DNA from: JBCDCP01 sp039181495
Lineage (GTDB): Bacteria > Pseudomonadota > Alphaproteobacteria > Rhizobiales > Tepidamorphaceae
Reading direction: 5' to 3'
Assembly: GCA_039181495.1 (NCBI GenBank)
Contig: JBCDCP010000026.1
Span: 1-27,228 of the forward strand
Length of the DNA stretch: 27,228 nucleotides
Below the pieces are notes generated by a model. The model was not told where the DNA came from. It did not search any database and worked only from the letters and a program-made list of their open reading frames with translations. This document shows, one piece after another, positions 8,221-16,152 of the stretch; position 1 is the first letter of the stretch; the number at the start of each line of letters is the position of its first letter. A program made the translations under genes and the position numbers.

Positions 8221-8314
8221 GTTTGCAGTCGGGTTGGAGTGGAAGTTTCGGCAATCAGGCCGGTGTTCAGTCAGTGATCGGGAGGTATTTTGACCCAATT
8301 GGGTTCCGTACTGG

Positions 8315-9481
8315 CTACCCGGCAAGCTCCCGAACGAGAAATGCGCTGAGCGCATCGGTATCCACGCTGTTGTCGACATAGGCTTCGCCGATGCCGCGCG
8401 CAAGGATCAGCGTCAACGCACCCCGCTCGACTTTCTTGTCCTGCGCCATCAGCGCCAGCATTCCGTCAGCGCCCCCGATATCCTGGCTCAGGTTCCCCTC
8501 AACCTCTCGGACATGCGTGGGTAGTCCGACAGAATTGATGTGCGTGATCGCCCGAGTTGCATCCTGACCGGGGCAAAGGCCCAGTTCAACAGAGTGCCGA
8601 AAGGCCATCGCCATACCGATTGAGATCGCTTCGCCATGGAGCAGGCGTTCGGAGTAGCCCGTGGCAGATTCCAGTGCATGGCCAAAAGTGTGGCCGAGAT
8701 TGAGCAGTGCGCGGACACCGGCTTCAAACTCGTCCGTGGCGACGATCTCAGCTTTCGCACCGACACTGCGGGCGATTGCTTCCTCCCGTTCGGGACCGCC
8801 GGCAAAGACCTTCCGCCAATTCGATTCTAGCCATTCGAAGAAGCGGCGATCACCAAGCAGGCCGTATTTCACGACCTCTGCGTAGCCAGCCTTCATCTGA
8901 CGCTCATCAAGCGTATTCAGCAACGCGGTGTCGGCTAGAACCGCAATGGGCTGGTGAAATGCGCCAATCAGGTTCTTGCCGTGGATGGTATCGATGCCGG
9001 TCTTGCCGCCGACACTGGAATCGACCTGGGCCAGCAATGAGGTCGGCACCTGGATGAAGCGCATTCCCCGGCGGGTGATCGCGGCACAGAATCCGGCAAG
9101 GTCGCCCGTAACACCACCACCAAGTGCGACGACAACGTCGCCGCGCTCGAGCTTGGCATCAATCAGCGCAATACTGACCCTTTCCACTTCAGCAAAGCAC
9201 TTTGCTTGTTCGCCTTGTGGGACCTCGATCGTGGTGTGCCCGATCCCTGCGGCATCGAGAGCTGCACGAAGGGTCTCGCCGTGGATGGACAGCACATGAG
9301 TGTCGGCAACTATTCCCGCGCGTGCGCCCGGTGCGATATTCATCATCGTCGTGCCGATGCGGCCAAGGACCCCGGGGCCGATGGTTACTTCGTAGGACCG
9401 GTCTCCGAGTGCCACGGAGACCTTGCGTACTTCGTTTGTTGTCTGGCTGTCGACGGAAGTTCGATCTGCGGCCGCGCTCAC
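8315..9481 (-). CDS. aroB: 3-dehydroquinate synthase
   Basis: AroB converts DAHP to 3-dehydroquinate, the second step of the shikimate pathway, using NAD and a divalent metal. Visible family motifs are VVALGGGVTGDLAGFCAAIT (NAD-binding loop), PTSLLAQVDSSVGGKTGID and AEVVKYGLLGD. The metal-ligand His residues lie in LNLGHTFGHALE and LLHGEAISIGMAM, and DKKVERGALTLIL lies near the end. The length, 388 residues, is usual. The start is GTG at 9481 and its GTGA overlaps the aroK stop by three bases, so the two genes are translationally coupled, as is common for aroKB. Confidence 0.98.
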   Translation of the reverse strand: MSAAADRTSVDSQTTNEVRKVSVALGDRSYEVTIGPGVLGRIGTTMMNIAPGARAGIVADTHVLSIHGETLRAALDAAGIGHTTIEVPQGEQAKCFAEVERVSIALIDAKLERGDVVVALGGGVTGDLAGFCAAITRRGMRFIQVPTSLLAQVDSSVGGKTGIDTIHGKNLIGAFHQPIAVLADTALLNTLDERQMKAGYAEVVKYGLLGDRRFFEWLESNWRKVFAGGPEREEAIARSVGAKAEIVATDEFEAGVRALLNLGHTFGHALESATGYSERLLHGEAISIGMAMAFRHSVELGLCPGQDATRAITHINSVGLPTHVREVEGNLSQDIGGADGMLALMAQDKKVERGALTLILARGIGEAYVDNSVDTDALSAFLVRELAG

Positions 9482-10098
9482 AGGGCGTTCCGCTCCTCCC
9501 GGTCGAGGTAGTCGTCAAGCGCATTGAGGACATCGGAGACCACATGGTGGTGCGGGACGTCGCGGCTTTCGACTGTAACGTCTGCCAATCCATAGATCGG
9601 GTCGCGCTCTTCCATCAGACGGCGCATGGTTTCCTCAGGATCGCCGTCCTTGAGCAGCGGCCGGTCGTTACGGCGTTTTACCCGGCGCATCAGCAGGCTC
9701 AATTCGGCGCGCAGCCAGATCGAAATGCCGGCATTGTCGATCGCAGCGCGGGTTTCTTCATGCATATATGCACCACCGCCGGTGGCCAGCACCTGCGGTC
9801 CCTCGCCGATCAGCCGCAGAATGACCCGCCGCTCGCCGTCGCGAAAATGCGCCTCGCCAAACTCCTCAAAGATGTCCTCGATGCTTCGGCCTGCAGCAGC
9901 CTCAATCTCGCTATCGGCATCGGTAAAAGCCATACCGAGCTTTTCGGCAAGCCTGCGTCCGACAGCACTCTTGCCGGCACCCATCATGCCAACAAGGATG
10001 ATCGACCGCCCTGCTAGGCGGCGCTGCAGCCCGCGCAAGTCCAGCCCCGGGCGCTTGTCGCCGTCATCCTCATCGAGGGGAAGATGGTGCCGTCCCAA
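9478..10098 (-). CDS. aroK: shikimate kinase
   Basis: AroK phosphorylates shikimate to shikimate-3-phosphate with ATP. Motifs: Walker A VGMMGAGKSAVGRRL, shikimate-binding DADSEIEAAAGRSI and FRDGERRVI, ATGGGAYMHEETR, and the lid Arg in RRNDRPLL. There is an unusually long N-terminal lead of about 35-40 residues before the kinase core. Two starts are possible. GTG at 10119 has no clear ribosome binding site. TTG at 10098 has AGGAG with a seven-base spacer, so I prefer it (206 residues). The gene is first in aroK-aroB-CorC-like and diverges from the 47-residue gene and xerD. Confidence 0.95.
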   Translation of the reverse strand: MGRHHLPLDEDDGDKRPGLDLRGLQRRLAGRSIILVGMMGAGKSAVGRRLAEKLGMAFTDADSEIEAAAGRSIEDIFEEFGEAHFRDGERRVILRLIGEGPQVLATGGGAYMHEETRAAIDNAGISIWLRAELSLLMRRVKRRNDRPLLKDGDPEETMRRLMEERDPIYGLADVTVESRDVPHHHVVSDVLNALDDYLDREERNAL

Positions 10099-10171
10099 AT
10101 CTATGCTCCTGTTTGTCACAGAGCGATCACATTAATAATCGCCAATTGCGGTCAAATAGGTCTATCGCGGT

Positions 10172-10194
10172 GCGTTTGGCGCAATTGCAAACGC
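10172..10194. repeat. inverted repeat GCGTTTG-N9-CAAACGC in the aroK/xerD divergent region
   Basis: Two perfect 7-base arms (10172-10178 and 10188-10194) flank a 9-base centre in the 246-base gap between aroK and the 47-residue gene. It could be an operator or a hairpin. No regulator is identified. Confidence 0.35.
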
Positions 10195-10365
10195 TGGTGA
10201 TAGCCCCGGCGCGGCGTCAGGACAAGCGCTGCCATGGCTTAAGTGTCGGAAACTACTAAACAGGATGGCAGAAAGTCACATTGCACCCGACCTGTGCTTG
10301 CCGTAAGGACAGGCCTCTTTTCAAGCTTTGTTTTTGCCGCACCGTTCGTTCAGGTCTTTGCAACA

Positions 10366-10509
10366 ATGCCTACTTTGTTTCGACTGATTTTCACGCTCGC
10401 GATCCTGGCCGGCATTGTCTATGGCAGCATGTTCGCGATGGTGACGTTCGTCGAGCCGGAACCCCGCGAAATGACCGAGCGGGTACGTCTCGACGACATT
10501 GGCCGCTGA
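10366..10509 (+). CDS. small conserved membrane protein upstream of xerD
   Basis: A 47-residue protein: MPTLFRLIFTLAILAGIVYG, then SMFAMVTFVEPEPREMTERV and a short charged tail. One N-terminal hydrophobic helix is followed by a cytoplasmic-type acidic and basic tail. I recall very similar small proteins directly before xerD in rhizobia, so I take it as a real gene rather than noise. The function is unknown. I chose the ATG at 10366 because it starts exactly at the helix; the longer frame from 10243 adds unlikely residues. Its end overlaps the earliest xerD start (TTG at 10499) by 11 bases, which suggests coupled translation. Confidence 0.65.
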   Translation: MPTLFRLIFTLAILAGIVYGSMFAMVTFVEPEPREMTERVRLDDIGR

Positions 10510-11491
10510 TCGCATTGCGGTGCCTGGTTTTGCCAACAAGACCGACCTCAAGCCGACCCCAGCATTTCGCCGTGAGGCGTTTGCCGAAATGTTGGCCGCC
10601 GAGCGCAATGCATCACTGAATACAATGCAGGCATATCTGCGTGATCTTGCGGATTATGAGGGCTGGCTTGCCGCCCGGCAGGACTCGGTTGAAGCTGTCA
10701 AACAACATAAAATCGAAGCCTATCTCCGCGACCTGACAAAACGAGGGTTTGCACCATCGACGGTGTCACGACGTCTCTCGGCGGTTCGGCAATTCCACCA
10801 GTTTCTGGTTGATGAGGGTGATCGCTCAGACGACCCGTCAGACGGGCTTGAGCCACCGCGGCGTGACAAGCCTCTGCCCAAGGTTCTGAGTGAAGCAGAT
10901 GTTGATGCCCTGATCGTTACGGCGCAACGTGAGTCCGAGCAGTCTGATCCGTCCAAGCCAGCCGGCTGGCGGGCTCGGCGCATGCACTGCCTGTTGGAGA
11001 TTCTCTACGCCACCGGGCTGCGGGTATCAGAACTGGTCAGTCTGCCGGCCAGTGCGGCCAAAGGGCAGCGCGAAGCGATTATCGTGCTCGGCAAGGGAAA
11101 CAAGGAAAGACTGGTGCCGCTATCGGGTCCGGCACACACCGCAATGGCCGCCTACTGCGGTGTTCTGCCGAAGAGTCGGAGGTCCAGCCCATGGCTGTTT
11201 CCAGCTGACAGCGAGACCGGTTATCTGACCCGACAGGCCTTCGCGCGTGATCTTAAGGCACTTGCTGGCCGGGCCGGGTTGGTGGGCAAACCGATTTCAC
11301 CGCATGTGCTGCGTCATGCCTTTGCAAGCCATCTGCTGGCGCGTGGTGCCAATCTCCGCGGGCTCCAGAAATTGCTGGGTCATTCTGACATTTCCACAAC
11401 GCAGATCTACACGCATGTTCTGGAGGAGCGGCTCAAGCAAACGGTCGAAGACTCTCATCCATTGGCTTCTAGACACCGCGCCCGGCGTTAG
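10499..11491 (+). CDS. xerD: tyrosine site-specific recombinase XerD
   Basis: Xer recombinases act at dif near the replication terminus to resolve chromosome dimers during division, with FtsK. The N-terminal SAM-like DNA-binding domain spans about residues 20-115 (LAAERNASLNTMQAYLRDL). The catalytic domain shows all the key residues: Arg in ILYATGLRVSELVSL, Lys in LGKGNKERLVPLSG, H-x-x-R in SPHVLRHAFASHLL, then LGHSDISTTQIYTHV with the second His and the nucleophilic Tyr. I call XerD rather than XerC from the neighbouring aroK and accA, as in rhizobia. The start is uncertain: TTG at 10499 overlaps the small upstream gene; GTG at 10520 is the alternative. Confidence 0.92.
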   Translation: MAADRIAVPGFANKTDLKPTPAFRREAFAEMLAAERNASLNTMQAYLRDLADYEGWLAARQDSVEAVKQHKIEAYLRDLTKRGFAPSTVSRRLSAVRQFHQFLVDEGDRSDDPSDGLEPPRRDKPLPKVLSEADVDALIVTAQRESEQSDPSKPAGWRARRMHCLLEILYATGLRVSELVSLPASAAKGQREAIIVLGKGNKERLVPLSGPAHTAMAAYCGVLPKSRRSSPWLFPADSETGYLTRQAFARDLKALAGRAGLVGKPISPHVLRHAFASHLLARGANLRGLQKLLGHSDISTTQIYTHVLEERLKQTVEDSHPLASRHRARR

Positions 11492-11548
11492 GAGCGGCTC
11501 GCCAGATATGCACAGTCGGGTGGCCTTTGGTGCTTGCCTAACGTGCGG

Positions 11549-11576
11549 TTGACAGCCATGTGAGCGGAAGGGCAAT
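11549..11576 (+). promoter_or_regulatory. promoter candidate for accA
   Basis: A perfect -35 TTGACA (11549-11554) is followed after 16 bases by GGCAAT (11571-11576), a weak -10. It lies in the 177-base gap between xerD and accA, so accA may have its own promoter. Confidence 0.35.
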
Positions 11577-11668
11577 TACGCGCAAGGCAATCAGACTCCC
11601 GGTTGCCCTGCCGTGCTGCCAGCCGGCCTGTTCCGCAGCCACATCCCAAGAAGGCGGCACTCCTTCCT

Positions 11669-12622
11669 ATGAAGGTCTATCTCGATTTCGAAAAGCCGGT
11701 TGCTGATCTCGAAGGCCGCGTTGCCGAATTGCGCGCAATGGATGAGGCCGATGATCAGGTCAATCTGTCGCCGGAAATAGAGCGACTGGAGATCAAGGCG
11801 CAGCAGACCCTCCAGGATCTCTATAAGAATCTGAATCCATGGCAGAAAACTCAGGTCGCACGGCACCCGTCACGACCCCACTTCGGGGATTATATCGCAG
11901 CACTGATCGATGACTTCACGCCGCTTAGCGGTGACAGAGGTTTTTCCGAGGATGCTGCGATCGTTGGCGGTGTCGGACGTTTTCAAGGCCGCTCGGTCAT
12001 GATCATGGGACATGAGAAGGGCACCGATACTCAGAGCCGGCTTGCGCACAATTTCGGCATGGCAAGGCCGGAGGGGTACCGCAAAGCCGTCCGCTTGATG
12101 GAAATCGCTGAACGATTCGGCTTGCCAGTGATCTCTCTGGTGGACACAGCGGGTGCCTATCCAGGGATTGGCGCCGAGGAGCGCGGACAGGCGGAAGCGA
12201 TTGCACGGTCGACCGGTCAGTGCCTGGCGCTTGGAGTTCCCAATGTTGCCGTCATTGTAGGGGAAGGCGGATCCGGTGGGGCCGTGGCACTGGCCTCCAC
12301 CAATGTGGTCCTGATGCTAGAACACGCGATCTATACCGTAGCCTCGCCAGAGGCATCTGCCTCGATTCTGTGGCGGGACTCGGCGCGTGCCGCTGATGCC
12401 GCGACTGCAATGAAGATCACCGCGCAGGACTTGGCACGTTTCGGCGTGATCGACGGGATTATCCCTGAACCAACCGGTGGCGCCCAACGCGATCCGGCGC
12501 AGGCGGTCGCCGAAACAGGTTTGGCAATTGGCGCTGCTATTGATCGGTTTGCCGGGCAGTCAGCCGATGATATCCGCGCCGCACGGGCCAAGAAGTTCCG
12601 AGAGATCGGTCGAAAACTGTAG
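11669..12622 (+). CDS. accA: acetyl-CoA carboxylase carboxyltransferase subunit alpha
   Basis: AccA pairs with AccD to move the carboxyl group from biotin carrier protein to acetyl-CoA, giving malonyl-CoA for fatty-acid synthesis. The 317-residue protein begins MKVYLDFEKPVADLEGRVAE. It shows the N-terminal helix, ARHPSRPHFGDYI, the crotonase-fold core VISLVDTAGAYPGIGAEERG, and VIVGEGGSGGAVALA with YTVASPEASASILWRD. A longer frame from 11603 is discarded because the extra 22 residues are unlike AccA. accD is not in the window, which is normal because the genes are usually unlinked. Confidence 0.98.
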   Translation: MKVYLDFEKPVADLEGRVAELRAMDEADDQVNLSPEIERLEIKAQQTLQDLYKNLNPWQKTQVARHPSRPHFGDYIAALIDDFTPLSGDRGFSEDAAIVGGVGRFQGRSVMIMGHEKGTDTQSRLAHNFGMARPEGYRKAVRLMEIAERFGLPVISLVDTAGAYPGIGAEERGQAEAIARSTGQCLALGVPNVAVIVGEGGSGGAVALASTNVVLMLEHAIYTVASPEASASILWRDSARAADAATAMKITAQDLARFGVIDGIIPEPTGGAQRDPAQAVAETGLAIGAAIDRFAGQSADDIRAARAKKFREIGRKL

Positions 12623-12786
12623 AATCACTAGAATTTGAGTGTGTCGCGATAGGTCTGATGGGGCCGATGCGGGACGCATTTGCGCCGTTCATTTACTGCT
12701 AACCCTAGCGATTGGTTGCCCGTGCATCCGCGTTGCAGCTGTGTCACGGTGCCGCAAATACGCCGTAAACAACTCTATTTGAATGG

Positions 12787-12812
12787 TTGAGAGCGCCACT
12801 TCTGCCTATAAA
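12787..12812 (+). promoter_or_regulatory. promoter candidate with short spacer
   Basis: TTGAGA at 12787-12792 is followed by TATAAA at 12807-12812 with a 14-base spacer. That is short for Escherichia coli but within the range described for Caulobacter housekeeping promoters (TTGACGS, 10-14 bases, GCTANAWC). It would give a leader of about 235 bases before the L,D-transpeptidase start. Confidence 0.4.
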
Positions 12813-12867
12813 CTGGGTTGGCGGGTTCAGGCTACCACCGGGTAGCAGCAGCGTTTCGGCGAAGGGA

Positions 12868-12929
12868 CTGCCAGTTTTGCAACGGCTCTGGTCTCGGGGA
12901 GACAGGGACGTTGCGGTGTGTGGGGGCAG
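12868..12929 (+). ncRNA. possible structured RNA element in the leader (unassigned)
   Basis: Nested complementary segments can fold into one long interrupted hairpin: CTGCC (12868) with GGCAG (12925), GCAACG (12879) with CGTTGC (12909), and GTCTC (12891) with GAGAC (12899) around a GGG loop. CTCT-type pairs fill part of the gap between the inner stems. I do not recognise a known RNA family. It could be a cis-regulatory leader, a small RNA, or chance in GC-rich DNA. Confidence 0.3.
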
Positions 12930-12956
12930 ACAAACTTGGGGCTGTGGGAAGCGTGG

Positions 12957-12968
12957 GAAAACGTTTTC
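12957..12968. repeat. perfect 12-base palindrome GAAAACGTTTTC
   Basis: A perfect palindrome 86 bases before the L,D-transpeptidase start, more AT-rich than its surroundings. Its form suits a dimeric regulator operator, but none is identified. Confidence 0.35.
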
Positions 12969-13054
12969 GTAACCTTCGTAAACAACCTTTGACCAAAGTC
13001 ACTGGCGTCGCCGATTCGGCGCGGGCGCCACATGTGGGTGAGGACGAGGTTTCG

Positions 13055-14227
13055 ATGCGCAAGCGGGTTTTGCTGGCGAGCGGTGCTGTAATGCTGGCGC
13101 TCACCACAGTGGCATGTGCGTCGTCATCCAATTTGCAGGTCACATCGGGCCGGACGGCGCACCTCAATCCGATCCCTGAGCACCTGTTGACCAAGATGGC
13201 CGAGCTCGGCATGACCCAGCAAGATCCGATCTTCATGCGGATCTTCAAGGAGGAGTCTAAGCTCGAAGTCTGGAAGCGCAACAATACCGGGCTGTATGCC
13301 AAGCTGCACGAGTGGGAGATCTGCAAGTACTCCGGGGAGCTTGGACCGAAGTTCAAGGAAGGCGACAAACAGGCGCCTGAAGGGTTCTACACGGTGCGTC
13401 CGGTTCATATGAACCCGAACTCGCAGTACCACCTGTCGTTCAATCTTGGATATCCAAATCCGTTCGACCGCGCGCACAGCCGGACTGGTGCACATCTGAT
13501 GGTGCATGGCGATTGCCTTTCGGCAGGTTGCTACGCCATGGAAGATCCCCAGATCGAAGAGATTTATGCGCTGGCGCGCGAGGCCTTCGAGGGTGGCCAG
13601 GACTCGTTCCAGGTGCAGGCCTTCCCGTTCCGCATGACACCTGAAAACCTGGCCAGGCATCGCGACAGCCCGCACAAGAAATTCTGGATGAACCTCAAGG
13701 ATGGTGCGGATCATTTCGATCTGACACTGCAACCGCCGCTACTCGACTATTGTGGCCGTCAGTATGTCTTCAATACGATTGCCGCGGATGGCAGCCCGCT
13801 GAAATCCCGCGAGGCTTGCCCGCCATTGGCGATGTATGAACCACTGCGTGTGGCACTCGAACAGAAGCGCCAGATCGACCAGCAGCGTTTCCAGGTGGCC
13901 GTGGCTCGCCTGGAAGGCAATCCCAATGCAGATGTGCAGTTTGCCGGTGCGCCCAACCAGGCTGGCCCGATGACAGCACTGCGGTCTGCTGGCAACGCAG
14001 TATCCAGCGTCGCACAACGCATTACGGCTTCGGGCACCAGCAGCAACGCGCAAACGAGCTTCACGCAGCCGGCGCCCAGCAGTGCTTCGTCGAGCTACAC
14101 CGCAAGTATTCCTGGCGAGGGCGATCCTTTCAGCGCATTCGACAATTTCGTTCGTCGGGATTCACGCAGCCTGCCGCGGCATATGGCCGAAAGACTGGCC
14201 AACGACCCGCTGACCTCAGCGCAGTAA
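13055..14227 (+). CDS. YkuD-type murein L,D-transpeptidase lipoprotein
   Basis: A 390-residue protein beginning MRKRVLLASGAVMLALTTVA followed by Cys21, a lipoprotein-like signal whose lipobox (TVAC) is slightly off consensus. The YkuD domain spans about residues 60-230. It has the catalytic motif HGDCLSAGCYAM with His151 and nucleophile Cys159, in the variant typical of the YafK/ErfK-like 'murein L,D-transpeptidase family'. Such enzymes form or break cross-links in peptidoglycan or attach proteins to it in the periplasm. The C-terminal third is Ser, Ala and Gln rich and probably disordered. The start is supported by GAGG five bases upstream. It stands alone, between accA and a convergent permease, behind a long leader and before a good terminator. 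Confidence 0.88.
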   Translation: MRKRVLLASGAVMLALTTVACASSSNLQVTSGRTAHLNPIPEHLLTKMAELGMTQQDPIFMRIFKEESKLEVWKRNNTGLYAKLHEWEICKYSGELGPKFKEGDKQAPEGFYTVRPVHMNPNSQYHLSFNLGYPNPFDRAHSRTGAHLMVHGDCLSAGCYAMEDPQIEEIYALAREAFEGGQDSFQVQAFPFRMTPENLARHRDSPHKKFWMNLKDGADHFDLTLQPPLLDYCGRQYVFNTIAADGSPLKSREACPPLAMYEPLRVALEQKRQIDQQRFQVAVARLEGNPNADVQFAGAPNQAGPMTALRSAGNAVSSVAQRITASGTSSNAQTSFTQPAPSSASSSYTASIPGEGDPFSAFDNFVRRDSRSLPRHMAERLANDPLTSAQ

Positions 14228-14257
14228 GCCAGCGCAGCAAAGCGTCTCCTTTCCGTC

Positions 14258-14294
14258 AGGGCCGGCTCTCGATTGGGGCCGGCCTTTCGGTTTT
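14258..14294 (+). terminator. intrinsic terminator after the L,D-transpeptidase gene
   Basis: The arm AGGGCCGGC (14258-14266) pairs with GCCGGCCTT (14278-14286) with one G-T wobble, around an 11-base loop. It is followed by TCGGTTTT. It begins 31 bases after the stop codon. The minus-strand side lacks a T-run, so it mainly serves the plus strand. Confidence 0.7.
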
Positions 14295-14325
14295 GCAGCA
14301 TCTCAGACGTGTCGGACACTTTGCC

Positions 14326-16101
14326 TCAAAGCGGCCAGACGAACAAAATGGTCGGTATCGCTGCAGCTATGACGATGATCTCAAGCGGCAGGCCCATACG
14401 CCAGTAATCGCCAAACTGGTATCCGCCAGGGCCAAGGATCAACGTGTTGTTCTTGTGCCCAATCGGAGTCAGGAACGCGCAAGACGCCGCCACCGCGACC
14501 GCCATCAAGAACGGGTCAGAACTGACGCCCAGTTGATCGGCAATGTTCACGCCAATTGGCGCTGCAATGACCGCGGTTGCAGTATTGTTGATCACGTCGG
14601 ATAGGGACATGGTCACGACCATCAGAATTGTCAGAATGGCAGCGGCGGGCAAACCGGTCGAAAGGTTGACGATACCAGTCGCAATCAATTTCGTACCGCC
14701 ACTTTGCTCCAGTGCCGCTCCCAATGGGATCATCGAGCCCAACAGCACAACAACAGGCCATTCGATTTCTTCATAGACCTGGCGGATCGGCACGATGTCG
14801 AACAGCACATAGAGCAGGACAACGGCTGCCAGGGCGACGGGCAGTGAAATTAGCCCGAAACTGGCGGCCGCGACCGCAAGGGCAAACAGGCCGGCGGCGA
14901 TGCTGGCCCGGCCATGCTGGGTGACCTGACGGTCGCTCTCCGCCAATGGCAGCGCCCCAAGCCAGGTGGCTACGGACGGCAAGCGTTCCGGTGATCCCAA
15001 CAGCAAGAGAATGTCGCCGGCCTCGATCTGAATCTGTCGCACCCTGTCCCGGAACCGTTTGCCTTGGCGGGATACGCCGAGAAGGGTGATTCCGTGGCGG
15101 CTGAGCAGCTGCAGCTGGTTCGCGCTGCGCCATTCAATTCGTGAATCCTGAGGCACTACGACCTCGATAATCCCAAGGTCAACGCCGGCATCAGACTGCA
15201 GTTTCTGGCTGCCCTGATACTCGAGCTTGAGGGCACCGACAAAGGCATCGATCGCTTCGGGTGTTGCATCGACAACGATCATGTCGCCACTGCGGATTTC
15301 CTCCCGTCGCGCCCCACCCGGCAATCGGCGTCCACGACGGACCAGTCCAACGACCGCGACATCGTTTTCGGACGCCACACCATCCAGATCGCGGACTTTC
15401 TGACCAATTGCCGGAGATGCGGTCGGCACCACGAGTTCGGCAATATAGCCGTGAAGCGTCATCAGCTCTTTGGCTGAGTCGCTCTTGACCCGTGCCGCGG
15501 GGATCAGGCGCCAACCAACGGTTGCAATGAAGGCCACGCCAACGAGCGTGCAGACAATACCCACGGGCGCGAAATCGAACATCGCAAAACTCTCGCCGGT
15601 CTGCTCCTGGCGATAGGCGGCGATGATGATGTTGGGAGGCGTTCCGATCAGCGTGATCAGTCCGCCCAGAATCGTGGCGAAGGACAGCGGCATCAATGTC
15701 AGTGCAGGACTGCGCCCTTCCTTGCGGGCAGCCCCCATATCGACCGGCATGAGCAGAGCCAGAGCGGCGACGTTGTTCATGAACGCGGATAGCACGGCAC
15801 CAAGGCCGGACATCACGCTGATGTGCTTGCGCAACGTGCGCCCAGGCGTGATCAGCAGCCGCGTGATCAGATCAACAGTGCCTGAATTGATCAGGCCTCG
15901 TGAGATCACCAATACCAGCGCAACAATAATGGTCGCGGGGTGACCGAATCCTGAGAATGCTTCGGCCGAGGGTACCAGATTGAGTATCACGGCCACGACG
16001 AGTGCGCCGAATGCGACGACGTCGTAGCGCCAGCGCCCCCACAGAAGCAGCACAAAGACTACACCAAAGAGGCCGAAAAGGAGTGTCTGTTCGTATGACA
16101 T
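14326..16101 (-). CDS. SLC13-family permease with two RCK-C (TrkA-C) domains
   Basis: A 591-residue membrane protein in three parts. The N-terminal half-transporter (about residues 1-190) includes FMNNVAALALLMPV and ITLIGTPPNIIIAAYR. Two cytoplasmic TrkA-C/RCK-C domains (about 200-375) carry IRSGDMIVVDAT and IEAGDILLLLGSPE. The second half-transporter has the matching INNTATAVIAAPI and TPIGHKNNTLILGPGGY. Duplicated NNT/TPxG-type loops fit the DASS (SLC13) elevator fold, which moves sulfate, dicarboxylates or other anions with sodium. The substrate cannot be read from sequence. I chose the ATG at 16101; TTG at 16113 would add four residues. The cyclase-like gene lies 51 bases upstream on the same strand. 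Confidence 0.9.
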   Translation of the reverse strand: MSYEQTLLFGLFGVVFVLLLWGRWRYDVVAFGALVVAVILNLVPSAEAFSGFGHPATIIVALVLVISRGLINSGTVDLITRLLITPGRTLRKHISVMSGLGAVLSAFMNNVAALALLMPVDMGAARKEGRSPALTLMPLSFATILGGLITLIGTPPNIIIAAYRQEQTGESFAMFDFAPVGIVCTLVGVAFIATVGWRLIPAARVKSDSAKELMTLHGYIAELVVPTASPAIGQKVRDLDGVASENDVAVVGLVRRGRRLPGGARREEIRSGDMIVVDATPEAIDAFVGALKLEYQGSQKLQSDAGVDLGIIEVVVPQDSRIEWRSANQLQLLSRHGITLLGVSRQGKRFRDRVRQIQIEAGDILLLLGSPERLPSVATWLGALPLAESDRQVTQHGRASIAAGLFALAVAAASFGLISLPVALAAVVLLYVLFDIVPIRQVYEEIEWPVVVLLGSMIPLGAALEQSGGTKLIATGIVNLSTGLPAAAILTILMVVTMSLSDVINNTATAVIAAPIGVNIADQLGVSSDPFLMAVAVAASCAFLTPIGHKNNTLILGPGGYQFGDYWRMGLPLEIIVIAAAIPTILFVWPL

Positions 16102-16152
16102 GCGCGATGCCAACCTGCCACGTGCCGCACGCCGGTGTCGCTCCGGAATTCT

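Larger units (their letters stand above)
12623..13054 (+). other. 432-base non-coding gap and long leader before the L,D-transpeptidase
   Basis: No convincing gene lies here. The frame that runs into the downstream gene from 12818 has an unnatural composition (many Arg, Gly and Cys). The gap holds a promoter candidate (12787-12812), a small hairpin GCTACC/GGTAGC (12831-12846), a long imperfect hairpin (12868-12929), a 12-base palindrome (12957-12968) and the ribosome binding site GAGG at 13046-13049. Confidence 0.6.

Noticed and set aside
12868..12929. 6S RNA or tmRNA
   Set aside because: The nested hairpin loosely recalls 6S RNA, but I cannot match its sequence or usual gene context, and no tmRNA tag or tRNA-like ends are present.
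12818..13054. N-terminal extension of the L,D-transpeptidase frame
   Set aside because: The extra 79 residues have an unnatural composition, while the ATG at 13055 begins a lipoprotein-type signal and has a ribosome binding site.
14228..14325. Bidirectional terminator for the convergent permease gene
   Set aside because: The hairpin at 14258-14286 has a T-rich tail only on the plus strand; the minus-strand side lacks a T-run.
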